A DNA stretch of 12,693 bases from an uncultured bacterium (GCA_937889645.1 CALBZE010000161.1:1-12693), one strand, 5' to 3'. Positions 1-7,512 are shown, counted from the first letter of the stretch. Program-made: numbers and translations. Notes: generated from the sequence alone by a model not told the origin.

Positions 1-105
1 CGGTGTGCACGAGGATCCCCTCGTGCCCGGCCTCGCGGAGCGCGCGCAGGATCGGCGCGACTATCATGAAAATCGGCCGGACGCCGGCGACCAGGAGAAT
101 CGGCA

Positions 106-106
<1 letters not shown>
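1..106 (-). CDS. wecB: UDP-N-acetylglucosamine 2-epimerase (non-hydrolysing), N-terminal 35 codons, cut by window edge
   Basis: Seen: a minus-strand frame opens with ATG at 106 and runs off the left edge. Its 35 residues begin MPILLVAGVRPIFMIVAP and continue with ILRALREAGHEGILVHT. This is the first strand, loop and helix of WecB-type epimerases, whose usual form is a hydrophobic strand, GTRPxxxKxAP, a helix, then VHTGQ. The ATG shares one base with the upstream dehydrogenase stop (TGATG), and GAAGG lies about 9 nt before it, so the start is well supported and coupled. Known: the family interconverts UDP-GlcNAc and UDP-ManNAc in the cytoplasm. Odd: the motif reads GVRPIFMI, with Thr, Asn/Glu and Lys positions replaced by Val, Ile and Ile; the Ile codons ATT and ATA are unusual for this GC-rich DNA. 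It could instead be a WbpI-like epimerase acting on a diacetamido-uronate. Family confidence is good; exact substrate is unknown. Confidence 0.75.
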
Positions 107-1482
<1,376 letters not shown>

Positions 1483-1535
1483 CGAGGCCTCAGTATAGAG
1501 CTTGGCCAATAGTGACAATGAAATGGGTATCTAGA

Positions 1536-2810
1536 TCAGACGGCGATCCGCGATCCAACCGCCGTCGTCATGGGCTGACGCTGTTTTCCGGCCGTCCTAA
1601 CGAGTTCGTCCACCATGCGCCGCGCGAGAACGGGGCGCAAATGCTCGTTCAGGACGAATTCCCGGCCGACCACCCCCATCCTCCTGCGGCCATCCGGATC
1701 CGCCCGGAGCTGCCGGACTGCGTCCACAAGGGCGCCGGCGTCCTCCGCCGGGATCATGATCCCCCCGCCCGAGCGTCGCACGAGTTCACCCGCCTCCCCG
1801 GGCACGCTACAAATGATCGGGGTCCCCACGCCGAGGATCTCGAAGATCTTGGACGGGAGGACCTTCCGGAACATCGGCAGGTCGCGCAGCGGGACGATGC
1901 ATACATCGGCCGCCCGGTAGAGCCCTGCAACGACCTTTCGGGGGAGCTGGCCGAGGAAGGTGACGTTCCCCAGCCCCATCTCTCGAGCCCGTGCGACGAG
2001 ACGCTCCCGTTCCGCGCCATCGCCGGCGAAGAGGAAATGGATGCCGGGGTCGTCCTCCAGTGCGCGAGCGGCGTCGAGCAGGGTGTCGAGCCCGTGAGCC
2101 ATCCCGTGGGTCCCGATGTAGCCGACGACGAACTTGCCCTCGAGGCCGTGGCGCGCACGGAGCTCGTCCGGATCCTCCGTCGCTTCCTCGATGAAGGCCG
2201 GATCGATCCCGTTCGGGATGTAGACGATCTTCTCGTCCGGGATCCCGACCTCGCGGAGGTGCGGCCGGAATCCCTCGGAGACGATCACGATCCGCTCGGC
2301 GCGGCGGTACAGAAAGCGCTGCAGCCAGAGGAGAGGGCGAAGGATGAGGGGGCTCTTCAGCGCTCCGAGCTCGACCGCGGACTCGGGCCAGATGTCACGG
2401 AGCTCGAAGACGAACGGGACGCGAAAGAGGCGGCTCAGGATGTACGCCGAGACCGCTACGAAGAACTGCGGCGACGTCCCGACGACGACATCCGGCCGTT
2501 TCGAGTAGATACGCCCCAGGGTGAAGGAGGAAACAAAAAAGGAAAGGAAATTCAGCACCCTCTTGGTGAAGCCCTTGTTCGCCGCGGCATAGAGCCAGGT
2601 TCGAAGAACATTGATTCCGTCGACCGTCTCCCTACGCATCCACTCCCCTTCGTACCCGGGGTGGATCACGCCGTTCGGGTGATTGGGGAAACCGGTGATG
2701 ACGGTGACCTCATGGCCCAGGCGAACCCATTCGCGAGCGTGCTCGTAGGTCCTGACCGCCGGAGCGTTGGACTCCGGGGGGAAATACTGGCATACGACCG
2801 TGATTTTCAT
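1536..2810 (-). CDS. GT4-family glycosyltransferase, WbuB-like
   Basis: A 424-residue GT-B glycosyltransferase, probably adding an aminosugar to the lipid-linked glycan at the inner face of the membrane. Seen: N-terminal domain beginning KITVVCQYFPPE, typical of the WbuB group, with GFPNHPNG at 40-47; the ELRDIWPES motif at 136-144; PNGID at 199-203 in the inter-domain region; the C-terminal nucleotide-binding domain starting VGYIGTHGMAHGLDTLL at 229-245; AGDG at 262-265; LPSKIFEILGVGTP at 318-331 and GEAGELV at 338-344, where the family places its nucleotide-sugar contacts. Residues about 85-100 and 116-135 are hydrophobic and may dip into the membrane. The ATG at 2810 is 18 nt after the wecA-like stop with no strong Shine-Dalgarno, so re-initiation or coupling is likely. 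WbuB of E. coli is assigned as an L-fucosamine transferase; the donor here cannot be read from sequence. Confidence 0.88.
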   Translation of the reverse strand: MKITVVCQYFPPESNAPAVRTYEHAREWVRLGHEVTVITGFPNHPNGVIHPGYEGEWMRRETVDGINVLRTWLYAAANKGFTKRVLNFLSFFVSSFTLGRIYSKRPDVVVGTSPQFFVAVSAYILSRLFRVPFVFELRDIWPESAVELGALKSPLILRPLLWLQRFLYRRAERIVIVSEGFRPHLREVGIPDEKIVYIPNGIDPAFIEEATEDPDELRARHGLEGKFVVGYIGTHGMAHGLDTLLDAARALEDDPGIHFLFAGDGAERERLVARAREMGLGNVTFLGQLPRKVVAGLYRAADVCIVPLRDLPMFRKVLPSKIFEILGVGTPIICSVPGEAGELVRRSGGGIMIPAEDAGALVDAVRQLRADPDGRRRMGVVGREFVLNEHLRPVLARRMVDELVRTAGKQRQPMTTAVGSRIAV

Positions 2811-2828
2811 GGGAACTAGGAAGCCGCC

Positions 2829-4394
2829 TCAGCCAACCGCCACGGTCCCGTGGGGAGCCGAATCCACCTGTTGGTCGAACAGGCGTACGCTGGCAGGCGC
2901 GGCAACGCGGAGGCGCTTGATCGCGCGCCACAGCTCGGGCTGGAGCTCATGGGCGATCAGGCGGAGGTCCGTCAGCGGGCGCCCGTCCCGCGTGAGGTCG
3001 TACCACAGGGACAGTCGCCCGACGTTGCGACCGTCGTCGTCGACGAAAGGCAGGCGGAATTCGCAGAGCAGCCGCTTTGTCCCCGGCTCCACCGCCCGTG
3101 CCCAGCTCCACCGGCATCCGCTCCCGTTGGCCACCACGCCGGTCTCCTCGCCGACCAGCGCGGCCAGGAATTCGGACGGCAACCAGATCTCTCCGCGATC
3201 GAACTCACCAGCTTCGAGACCATCTCGGAGCGCCGAGAAGAGGGAGGCGGAGTTGGACGCTGCGCGAATCCCTTCGATCGCCTTGCGGATGCGGACGTTG
3301 TGGGCGATGGCCTTGCGTTGCCTCGTGCTCCGCCTGAGGACACGACCGAACTCGACGAGCTCCGGGATCCGGAGCCGCTGGACCGCGAGCCAGACCGCCG
3401 CTCCAGCTACGATGAAGAGTGTAGCGGTAGTCCTTCCCGACGGTTGGACCAGGACGAGGGAGAGCAGGCCGAAGCAGGCGCTCGCCGCATAGAGGATGAG
3501 CGCAACCTTTCGCGGCGAATGGCCGAGCTCACGCAGCCGGTGGTGAATGTGCCCGCGATCCGGTGTGAAGAGCGACTCCCCCCGGAGGAGGCGACGAGCC
3601 ATGGCCAGGAGCGTGTCGAGGATCGGGAGTCCGCACGACACGACGGGGATGGCGACGGCCAGTGCCGTCTGAGCCGTTTGCGTGGTGATGATTCCCAGGG
3701 TGGCGAGGGTGAACCCGAGGAAGAAGCTCCCAGAATCGCCCAGGAAGATCGACGCCGGAGGGAAGTTGAAAACCAGGAACCCGATGGTTGCGCCGGCGAG
3801 CGTGACGGCGACGAGGGCGCCGAGCTCGTGGCCGTTCAACAGAGAAACGACCGCCATTGCGCCGGCGGCGAAGACGGCCGCGCCCCCGGCGACGCCGTCG
3901 CTGCCGTCGATCAGGTTGAAGGCGTTGGTGACGCCGACGATCCAGAGGGCCGTGAGCGCCATGCTGAGCCAGGTCGGGAACGCGAGGAACTCACTGCCCG
4001 GGAGTGCGATCCCCTCGATCCGTACACCGATGGCAAAGACCGCCAACGCGATCAGCGCCTGGGCGGCGAACTTGACCGAAGCCCGAAGTCCCCCGAGCGC
4101 GTCGTCGGCGAGCCCCAGCGCAAAGACGAGCGCACCCCCAACGGCGAGCGCCATTAGGGGCCGCGCGTCCGCTGTGTTCGGAGACAACTCGACGAATCCA
4201 ACCAGCGCCGAAAAACCGATCACGGCCGCGGTGCTGACGAAGATTCCGATCCCACCCGCGCGTGGGGTCGGCTTGTCGTGGACCTTCCGGTCGTTATCCG
4301 GAAGGTCCACGATCCCCAGTCGCACCGCGAAGGCTCGGACGCGGTGCGTCAGGATCACCGACAGCGTCGTTGCGACAATGAACGCGATGAGCAA
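2829..4394 (-). CDS. wecA: Undecaprenyl-phosphate GlcNAc-1-phosphate transferase (WecA/TagO, MraY family) with long C-terminal extension
   Basis: A polytopic membrane enzyme that starts a glycan by moving a HexNAc-1-phosphate from UDP to undecaprenyl phosphate. Seen: about ten hydrophobic segments in residues 1-340; VHDKPTPRAGG at 38-48; the Asp pair in GLADDALGG near 97-98; NAFNLIDGSDGVAGG at 157-171; FLGDSGSFFLG at 217-227; and TPDRGHIHHRL at 277-287. These are the diagnostic family motifs. Residues about 345-521 form an extra soluble region beyond the usual roughly 330-380 residues. The start is TTG at 4394: it directly precedes the first membrane segment, has AAAG just upstream, and an in-frame stop lies 45 nt farther up with no ATG or GTG between. 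Alternatives within the family include WbpL- and TagO-type enzymes with other HexNAc donors. It heads the polysaccharide operon, 18 nt before the GT4 gene. A perfect 15-bp inverted repeat covers codons 28-40. Confidence 0.9.
   Translation of the reverse strand: MLIAFIVATTLSVILTHRVRAFAVRLGIVDLPDNDRKVHDKPTPRAGGIGIFVSTAAVIGFSALVGFVELSPNTADARPLMALAVGGALVFALGLADDALGGLRASVKFAAQALIALAVFAIGVRIEGIALPGSEFLAFPTWLSMALTALWIVGVTNAFNLIDGSDGVAGGAAVFAAGAMAVVSLLNGHELGALVAVTLAGATIGFLVFNFPPASIFLGDSGSFFLGFTLATLGIITTQTAQTALAVAIPVVSCGLPILDTLLAMARRLLRGESLFTPDRGHIHHRLRELGHSPRKVALILYAASACFGLLSLVLVQPSGRTTATLFIVAGAAVWLAVQRLRIPELVEFGRVLRRSTRQRKAIAHNVRIRKAIEGIRAASNSASLFSALRDGLEAGEFDRGEIWLPSEFLAALVGEETGVVANGSGCRWSWARAVEPGTKRLLCEFRLPFVDDDGRNVGRLSLWYDLTRDGRPLTDLRLIAHELQPELWRAIKRLRVAAPASVRLFDQQVDSAPHGTVAVG
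4276..4312 (-). repeat. Perfect 15-bp inverted repeat inside the wecA-like gene
   Basis: Arms at 4276-4290 and 4298-4312 are exact reverse complements (TCGTGGACCTTCCGG on either strand) with a 7-nt loop. They encode residues 28-40 of the transferase, the conserved VDLP...RKVH motif, so part of the symmetry follows from the protein. All wobble bases also match. The mRNA could form a very stable hairpin 80-120 nt into the coding region. Confidence 0.85.
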
Positions 4395-4523
4395 GGTCTT
4401 TCGATTAGGTGGAGCGTGGACGCACCTTGGCCCTGTCAGTTACAGGCGCACCTGACGTAGCCTCGTCGCTGCCCTGGCGGACGATCGGCAACCGGCGCGG
4501 GCGTTACGGCTGCGGCACGCGGG

Positions 4524-4554
4524 ACAACACAAACAGCCCGGTGGGAATGGGCTG
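4524..4554 (-). terminator. Terminator/attenuator-like hairpin in the leader of the polysaccharide operon
   Basis: On the minus strand CAGCCC (4554-4549) pairs with GGGCTG (4539-4534) around a 9-nt loop. It is followed directly by TTTGTGTTGT (4533-4524), a T-rich run in GC-rich DNA. A competing pairing, GCCCG (4560-4556) with CGGGC (4540-4536), uses the same 3' arm. It sits about 130 nt upstream of the wecA-like TTG start, where an attenuator would act. The stem is short (6 bp), so function is uncertain. Confidence 0.35.
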
Positions 4555-4643
4555 ACGGGCACCGTCGCCGTCACTCGGGAGCTGGAACTCCCTCTTCCAC
4601 TAGAAGCCGGAAAGAATATAGACCGCCCTGCTGACAGCGGACT

Positions 4644-4662
4644 GGTCGCATCGAGAGCGACC
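4644..4662. repeat. Small inverted repeat in the operon leader
   Basis: GGTCGC (4644-4649) and GCGACC (4657-4662) form a perfect 6-bp stem with a 7-nt loop. An adjacent region (4623-4640) can fold as CCG/CGG plus CTG/CAG around CTGA. Together they suggest a structured leader RNA, but each is small enough to arise by chance. Confidence 0.3.
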
Positions 4663-4707
4663 CCATCGCCGAATCAGGGTGAACAGGGTGCAGCGCACAT
4701 TACTACG

Positions 4708-4716
4708 TACCGCCCC
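4708..4716 (-). promoter_or_regulatory. ops/JUMPstart-like 9-mer upstream of the polysaccharide operon
   Basis: The minus strand reads GGGGCGGTA followed by CGTAGT. The E. coli JUMPstart element ends GGGGCGGTAGCGTG and carries the ops signal that recruits RfaH. Nine bases match exactly; the following G is absent, shifting the CGT by one base. It lies about 310 nt upstream of the first gene and about 150 nt before the terminator-like hairpin, as an antitermination site would. No RfaH/NusG-like gene is in the window, so this is suggestive only. Confidence 0.22.
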
Positions 4717-4887
4717 TTTACGCAACCGGCTGGATGACAAAACTTCCTATTCACGGAAATCTCTGCACCCGCGCGTGGGCGCTGGAAAGAACCGTGCCAG
4801 CCCGACACTCTCGACGACAAACCGTGGTCGTCCTTCAGGAAACTGGTCCCCGGCCCTCTCTGGATATATACGCAAAACAGCGTTGGG

Positions 4888-4905
4888 TGGGGCAAACCCG
4901 CCCCA
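4888..4905. repeat. Small GC-rich inverted repeat
   Basis: TGGGGC (4888-4893) and GCCCCA (4900-4905) form a perfect 6-bp stem with a 6-nt loop. On the minus strand it is followed within 10 nt by TGTTTTG. It could be a second weak terminator behind aroF or part of the next operon's leader. Confidence 0.25.
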
Positions 4906-4920
4906 GGTTGAGGCACCGGG

Positions 4921-4970
4921 GCTCACCGGGGGTCACCGGGGCTCACCGGGGGTCACCGGGGCTCACCGGG
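4921..4970. repeat. Tandem 10-bp repeat array, five copies
   Basis: Five contiguous decamers alternate GCTCACCGGG and GGTCACCGGG (copies at 4921, 4931, 4941, 4951, 4961). A degenerate sixth, AGGCACCGGG, sits at 4911. The array is equally well read as 2.5 copies of a 20-bp unit. It is non-coding and lies about 120 bp beyond the aroF stop. The period is close to one helical turn, so copies would present the same face to a binding protein. It could also be a variable-number slippage repeat. Confidence 0.9.
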
Positions 4971-5006
4971 GCGGGCGCGAAACGGCGGCGTCTCGGCTCG
5001 GGGAGG

Positions 5007-5047
5007 ATCCGTCCGGCGGGGGCGCCGCTGCGATCCGCCGGACGGAT
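5007..5047 (-). terminator. Perfect 13-bp inverted repeat after aroF, probable terminator
   Basis: ATCCGTCCGGCGG (5007-5019) is the exact reverse complement of 5035-5047, with a 15-nt loop containing GGCGCC. It begins about 41 nt beyond the aroF stop codon on the minus strand. There is no T-run on the downstream side, so it may be a U-less terminator, a pause for Rho, or a 3'-end stabiliser. The stem is too long and perfect to be accidental. Confidence 0.55.
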
Positions 5048-5088
5048 GTCCGTTTCAACCGCGTCCGCGGATGTCCCTCCCGCCCGCG

Positions 5089-6141
5089 TCACGCGCCGGC
5101 CGCGACGCTCGCGGCCAGCGCGGGGACGAGACGCCGACCGATCGCCTCGGCGATCGGGTGGAGTTGTGCGACGAGGTCCTCGAAGTGCTCCGGCGCGAGC
5201 GACTGTGCCCCGTCCGAGAGCGCCTTGTCCGGGTCGGGATGCACCTCGACGATCAGGCCGTCGGCGCCGGCGGCGATGGCGGCGCGGGCCATGGGGATGA
5301 CCTTCGAGCGCACGCCGGTGCCGTGCGATGGGTCGGCGATGATGGGGAGGTGCGAGAGCGAGTGCACGACCGGGATCGCGGCGATGTCCATGAGGTTGCG
5401 GGTGTGGTTGTCGAAGCCGCGAATCCCGCGCTCGCAAAGGATGACCTGGTCGTTCCCCTCGGCGAGGATGTACTCGGCGGCGAGGAGGAGCTCCTTGATG
5501 GTGGCGGCGGGGCCACGCTTGAGGAGGACGGGCTTCCCGCTCCTGCCGGCGCGGCGAAGGAGCGGATAGTTCTGCATGTTGCGGGCGCCGATCTGGATGA
5601 TGTCGGCGTGCTCCGCGACGATATCGACGGTGTCGGGCTCGAGGGCCTCGGTGACGACGGCGAGGCCTGTGGCCTCGCGGGCGCGGGCGAGGAGCTCGAG
5701 GCCCTTCACGCCGAGCCCCTGCCAGGCGTAGGGCGAGGTGCGGGGCTTGAAGGCGCCGCCGCGGAGGACCGTCGCGCCGGCGGCGCGGACCAGATGCGCG
5801 ATCTCCAGGATCTGCGCCTCGGACTCGACGGAGCAGGGTCCGGCCATGATGGCGATCTCGTTGCCGCCGATGCGCGTGCCGTTGGGCAGCTCGACGATGG
5901 TCGGCTCCGGGCGCCACTCGCGGGAAACCTGCTTGTACGGCTGCGTGACGTGGATGATCTGGAGGACACCGGGGAGCCCCTCGAGGCAAGCGCCGTCGAC
6001 GTTCCCGTCGTTGCCGACGAGGCCGATGGCGGTGCGCTGCTGCCCCGGGATGGGGCGCGCCTGGTAGCCCAGGTCCTGGATCGTATGGACGACGCGTTGG
6101 ATGTCCTCCTCCGACGCGTCGTGTCTCATCACGACGAGCAT
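5089..6141 (-). CDS. aroF: 3-deoxy-7-phosphoheptulonate (DAHP) synthase, type I-beta with N-terminal regulatory domain
   Basis: Catalyses the first shikimate-pathway step, condensing phosphoenolpyruvate with erythrose-4-phosphate in the cytoplasm. Seen: 350 residues. Residues 1-70 are a ferredoxin-like domain (LVVMRHDASEEDI...GLVGNDG), the regulatory domain of Thermotoga-type enzymes that senses tyrosine/phenylalanine. The catalytic barrel follows from about 95 with GPCSVES (101-107), RGGAFKPRTSPY (127-138), LLKRG (207-210 region), ICERG (235-239), DPSHGTG (270-276) and VEVHPDP (298-304). Cys103, His273, Glu299 and Asp310 match the metal ligands of the Thermotoga enzyme (each offset by one), so it should be active. 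Start at ATG 6141, with GAAGG about 11 nt upstream; an in-frame ATG at 6129 is less likely. It follows the cupin gene after 132 nt, so it could have its own promoter. A strong hairpin follows it. The other aromatic-pathway genes are not nearby. Confidence 0.95.
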   Translation of the reverse strand: MLVVMRHDASEEDIQRVVHTIQDLGYQARPIPGQQRTAIGLVGNDGNVDGACLEGLPGVLQIIHVTQPYKQVSREWRPEPTIVELPNGTRIGGNEIAIMAGPCSVESEAQILEIAHLVRAAGATVLRGGAFKPRTSPYAWQGLGVKGLELLARAREATGLAVVTEALEPDTVDIVAEHADIIQIGARNMQNYPLLRRAGRSGKPVLLKRGPAATIKELLLAAEYILAEGNDQVILCERGIRGFDNHTRNLMDIAAIPVVHSLSHLPIIADPSHGTGVRSKVIPMARAAIAAGADGLIVEVHPDPDKALSDGAQSLAPEHFEDLVAQLHPIAEAIGRRLVPALAASVAAGA

Positions 6142-6274
6142 CGTTTTCTATGCCTTCAAAGGAAATCGATTCCGGGGTCGGAGCGTTGGGGAGGGAATTT
6201 AGGCGCCCCGGCGGCCAGCGTCCAGCGTCGCAGCGAGGCGCGCCGCAATGCCGTTGGCGCCCGTGCGCCGGGGA

Positions 6275-6643
6275 CTACACCCGACCGTAGCGGTCCTCGA
6301 GACGGACGATGTCGTCGAGCTCGGGCGTAGAGGCCTCGAGGATGTCACAGTCGGTCACCGCCTCCATGCGGTGGACGGTGCCGGTGGTGACGTGGAAGCT
6401 CTCGCCCTCGCGGATCGGGACCTCCTTCAGCTGCTCGACCGAGGGGCCCGCCCACAGGCGCATTTCGCCGCGGAGGAGGTGGATGGTCTCGTCCTTCCGC
6501 TCGTGGTACTGCAGCGAAAGCGCGTGACCGGCCTTGATGTGCAGGATCTTGCCGACGTAGCGGTCCGTGCGAGCCCAGATCAATTCGTGGCCCCAGGGCT
6601 TTTCGACTCGGGTCACGCTCATCGCGTATCTATCGTGAACCAT
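6275..6643 (-). CDS. Small cupin protein, mannose-6-phosphate isomerase-like
   Basis: A 122-residue single-domain cupin resembling the C-terminal cupin of type II mannose-6-phosphate isomerase/mannose-1-phosphate guanylyltransferase. Seen: VEKPWGHELIW at 13-23, the typical lead-in of this group; cupin motif 1, LQYHERKDETIHLLRGE, around 44-60 with His47, Glu52 and His55; and motif 2, GESFHVTTGTVHRMEA, around 80-95 with His84 and His91 as likely metal ligands. The guanylyltransferase domain is absent. Function is inferred only at fold level: a sugar-phosphate isomerase or sugar-binding protein. I chose ATG at 6643 (GGATGAG about 8 nt upstream); an in-frame ATG at 6622 giving MSVTRVEKPWG is a fair alternative with no better ribosome site. 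It starts 39 nt after the MBL hydrolase stop and probably shares its mRNA. Closeness to polysaccharide genes is suggestive of sugar metabolism. Confidence 0.85.
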   Translation of the reverse strand: MVHDRYAMSVTRVEKPWGHELIWARTDRYVGKILHIKAGHALSLQYHERKDETIHLLRGEMRLWAGPSVEQLKEVPIREGESFHVTTGTVHRMEAVTDCDILEASTPELDDIVRLEDRYGRV

Positions 6644-6656
6644 CGTGGCTGCTCAT

Positions 6657-6678
6657 CCGCCTCGGTCGGCCGGGGCGG
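6657..6678. repeat. Inverted repeat between the MBL hydrolase and the cupin gene
   Basis: CCGCC (6657-6661) pairs with GGCGG (6674-6678) and CGG (6663-6665) with CCG (6670-6672), leaving one non-Watson-Crick pair and a 4-nt loop. It lies in the 39-nt intercistronic gap just after the hydrolase stop. It may be an mRNA-processing or stability hairpin; it lacks a T-run. Confidence 0.35.
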
Positions 6679-6682
6679 AAGT

Positions 6683-7468
6683 CTAATCCTCGCCGGCGGA
6701 ACGTGCAACCAACGTGCGCAACCCGTCCCGAGCCACGAGGGTCGCGCCGTCCCACCCCGCCGCACGCACCGCGCCCTCGACGCGGTCCCATCCGACCAAA
6801 GGATACACGTGGTTGAGGAGGAGAGTGCCCGGCGCGGCCCGGCGGGCCAGTCGCGCGACGCTCGAGGGGGAGAGGTGGCCCGGGATCGCGCGGTCGTCGG
6901 TCAGCGAGCACTCGGCGATGAGGAGGTCGACGCCGCGGAGGAAGTCGGCGACGTCGTCGCTCGGGCCGGTGTCACCGGTGTAGCCGAGGGCGGCGCCGTG
7001 CGCCTCGATCCTGTAAGCCAGCGACTCCTCGGTGTGGGGCGCGGCGTGGGCACGGAGCACGGTGCCGCCCCCCAGCGCGACCTCCTCGCCCGGGGCGACC
7101 TCGCGCACCGCGACGGGGAAGCCGGGGTCGAGGATGTAGGCGCCGAACGCGTCGGCCAGGCGCCGGAAGAGGTCGGCAGTCCCCACGGGCCCGACGACGT
7201 CGAGCCGCCGCCGGCGCGGCTCCAGGAGCCCGTACTTCAATGAGAACAGCAGGATCGGGATCCCGCCGACGTGGTCCGTGTGGAAATGGCTGATCACGAC
7301 GTGCGTGACCTCGCTCCAGGCGACGCCGAAGCGGGCCATGTGGTGCAGCGAGCCGGGGCCGCAGTCGAGGAGGATGCGCGCGTCGTCGCCCGCGTCCACG
7401 TGGTAGCAGGAGCAGACGCGGTCGGGTTCGGGGGCGACGGTGCCGGAGCCGATGACGGTGAGGTGCAT
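6683..7468 (-). CDS. Metallo-beta-lactamase-fold hydrolase, RNase Z-like
   Basis: A 261-residue MBL-fold protein with a complete dinuclear metal site. Seen: the N-terminal strand HLTVIGSGT; LLDCGPGS at 33-40; HFHTDHVGG at 61-69 (His61, His63, Asp65, His66); APHTEES with His145; GYTGDTG with bridging Asp166; GHLSP with His198; and LLLNHVYP with His220. The order and the final His after a hydrophobic strand match the RNase Z/ElaC group, which processes tRNA 3' ends. The protein is shorter than ElaC and I see no long flexible exosite arm, so a tRNA role is not established; many relatives are uncharacterised hydrolases. The start at ATG 7468 is decided by GGAGG at 7476-7480, 7 nt upstream. It follows smc after 56 nt containing an inverted repeat, and precedes the cupin by 39 nt. 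No signal peptide, so cytoplasmic. Confidence 0.9.
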   Translation of the reverse strand: MHLTVIGSGTVAPEPDRVCSCYHVDAGDDARILLDCGPGSLHHMARFGVAWSEVTHVVISHFHTDHVGGIPILLFSLKYGLLEPRRRRLDVVGPVGTADLFRRLADAFGAYILDPGFPVAVREVAPGEEVALGGGTVLRAHAAPHTEESLAYRIEAHGAALGYTGDTGPSDDVADFLRGVDLLIAECSLTDDRAIPGHLSPSSVARLARRAAPGTLLLNHVYPLVGWDRVEGAVRAAGWDGATLVARDGLRTLVARSAGED

Positions 7469-7475
7469 GTCACAG

Positions 7476-7480
7476 CCTCC
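7476..7480 (-). promoter_or_regulatory. Ribosome binding site of the MBL hydrolase
   Basis: GGAGG on the minus strand, 7 nt before the ATG at 7468. This fixes the start despite the open frame extending far upstream as the antisense-frame shadow of smc. The 9-bp intercistronic stem ends only 3 nt before it, so folding could influence access. Confidence 0.8.
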
Positions 7481-7483
7481 TTG

Positions 7484-7512
7484 CCGCGAGCGACGGTTCG
7501 GGGCGCTCGCGG
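7484..7512 (-). repeat. Intercistronic 9-bp inverted repeat between smc and the MBL gene
   Basis: CCGCGAGCG (7484-7492) and CGCTCGCGG (7504-7512) are exact reverse complements with an 11-nt loop. The stem fills most of the 56-nt gap between the smc stop and the next gene's Shine-Dalgarno. On the transcribed strand it is followed by CAAGGAGG, not a T-run. It is more likely a stability or partial-termination hairpin than a full intrinsic terminator. Confidence 0.6.

Larger units (their letters stand above)
4395..5088. other. 694-bp intergenic region between the aroF block and the polysaccharide operon
   Basis: No frame here codes for anything I recognise. The + frame starting near 4679 and the minus frame at 4674-4916 have no family motifs, and the first continues as the antisense of aroF. 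GC content is lower between about 4590 and 4880. Contents from right to left: the aroF terminator-like hairpin (5007-5047), five tandem decamers (4921-4970), small inverted repeats at 4888-4905, 4813-4832 and 4644-4662, an ops-like 9-mer (4708-4716), an AT-rich TATATT that could be a minus-strand -10 box (4615-4620), and a terminator-like hairpin (4524-4554). It is probably the promoter and long leader of the wecA-like operon. No riboswitch family or known ncRNA was recognised. Confidence 0.6.

Noticed and set aside
7..26. 8-bp inverted repeat GCACGAGG/CCTCGTGC in the epimerase codons
   Set aside because: It follows from His-Glu and Leu-Val-His codons of the conserved motif and is short. No independent reason to think it functional.
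1492..1518. TTGTCA and TATACT on the minus strand just before wbpA, resembling a sigma-70 promoter
   Set aside because: Each box matches 5 of 6 consensus bases, but spacing is only 15 nt and transcription would begin about 3 nt before the ATG, losing the Shine-Dalgarno. An internal promoter here is possible but not supported.
2528..2551. A-rich run (T6 on the coding strand) inside the GT4 gene as a possible slippage or frameshift site
   Set aside because: The coding frame reads TTT TTT GTT, so it does not fit the X XXY YYZ heptamer. The run encodes hydrophobic Phe-rich residues and the frame stays intact on both sides.
4674..4916. An 80-codon minus-strand frame in the intergenic region
   Set aside because: No recognisable motif, no ribosome binding site, an unusual Cys/Pro/Gly composition, and it overlaps inverted repeats. 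Treated as chance.
6256..6269. GGCGC/GCGCC stem just after the cupin stop as a terminator
   Set aside because: Only 5 bp, with no T-run, in DNA where such pairs are common. Not enough to call.
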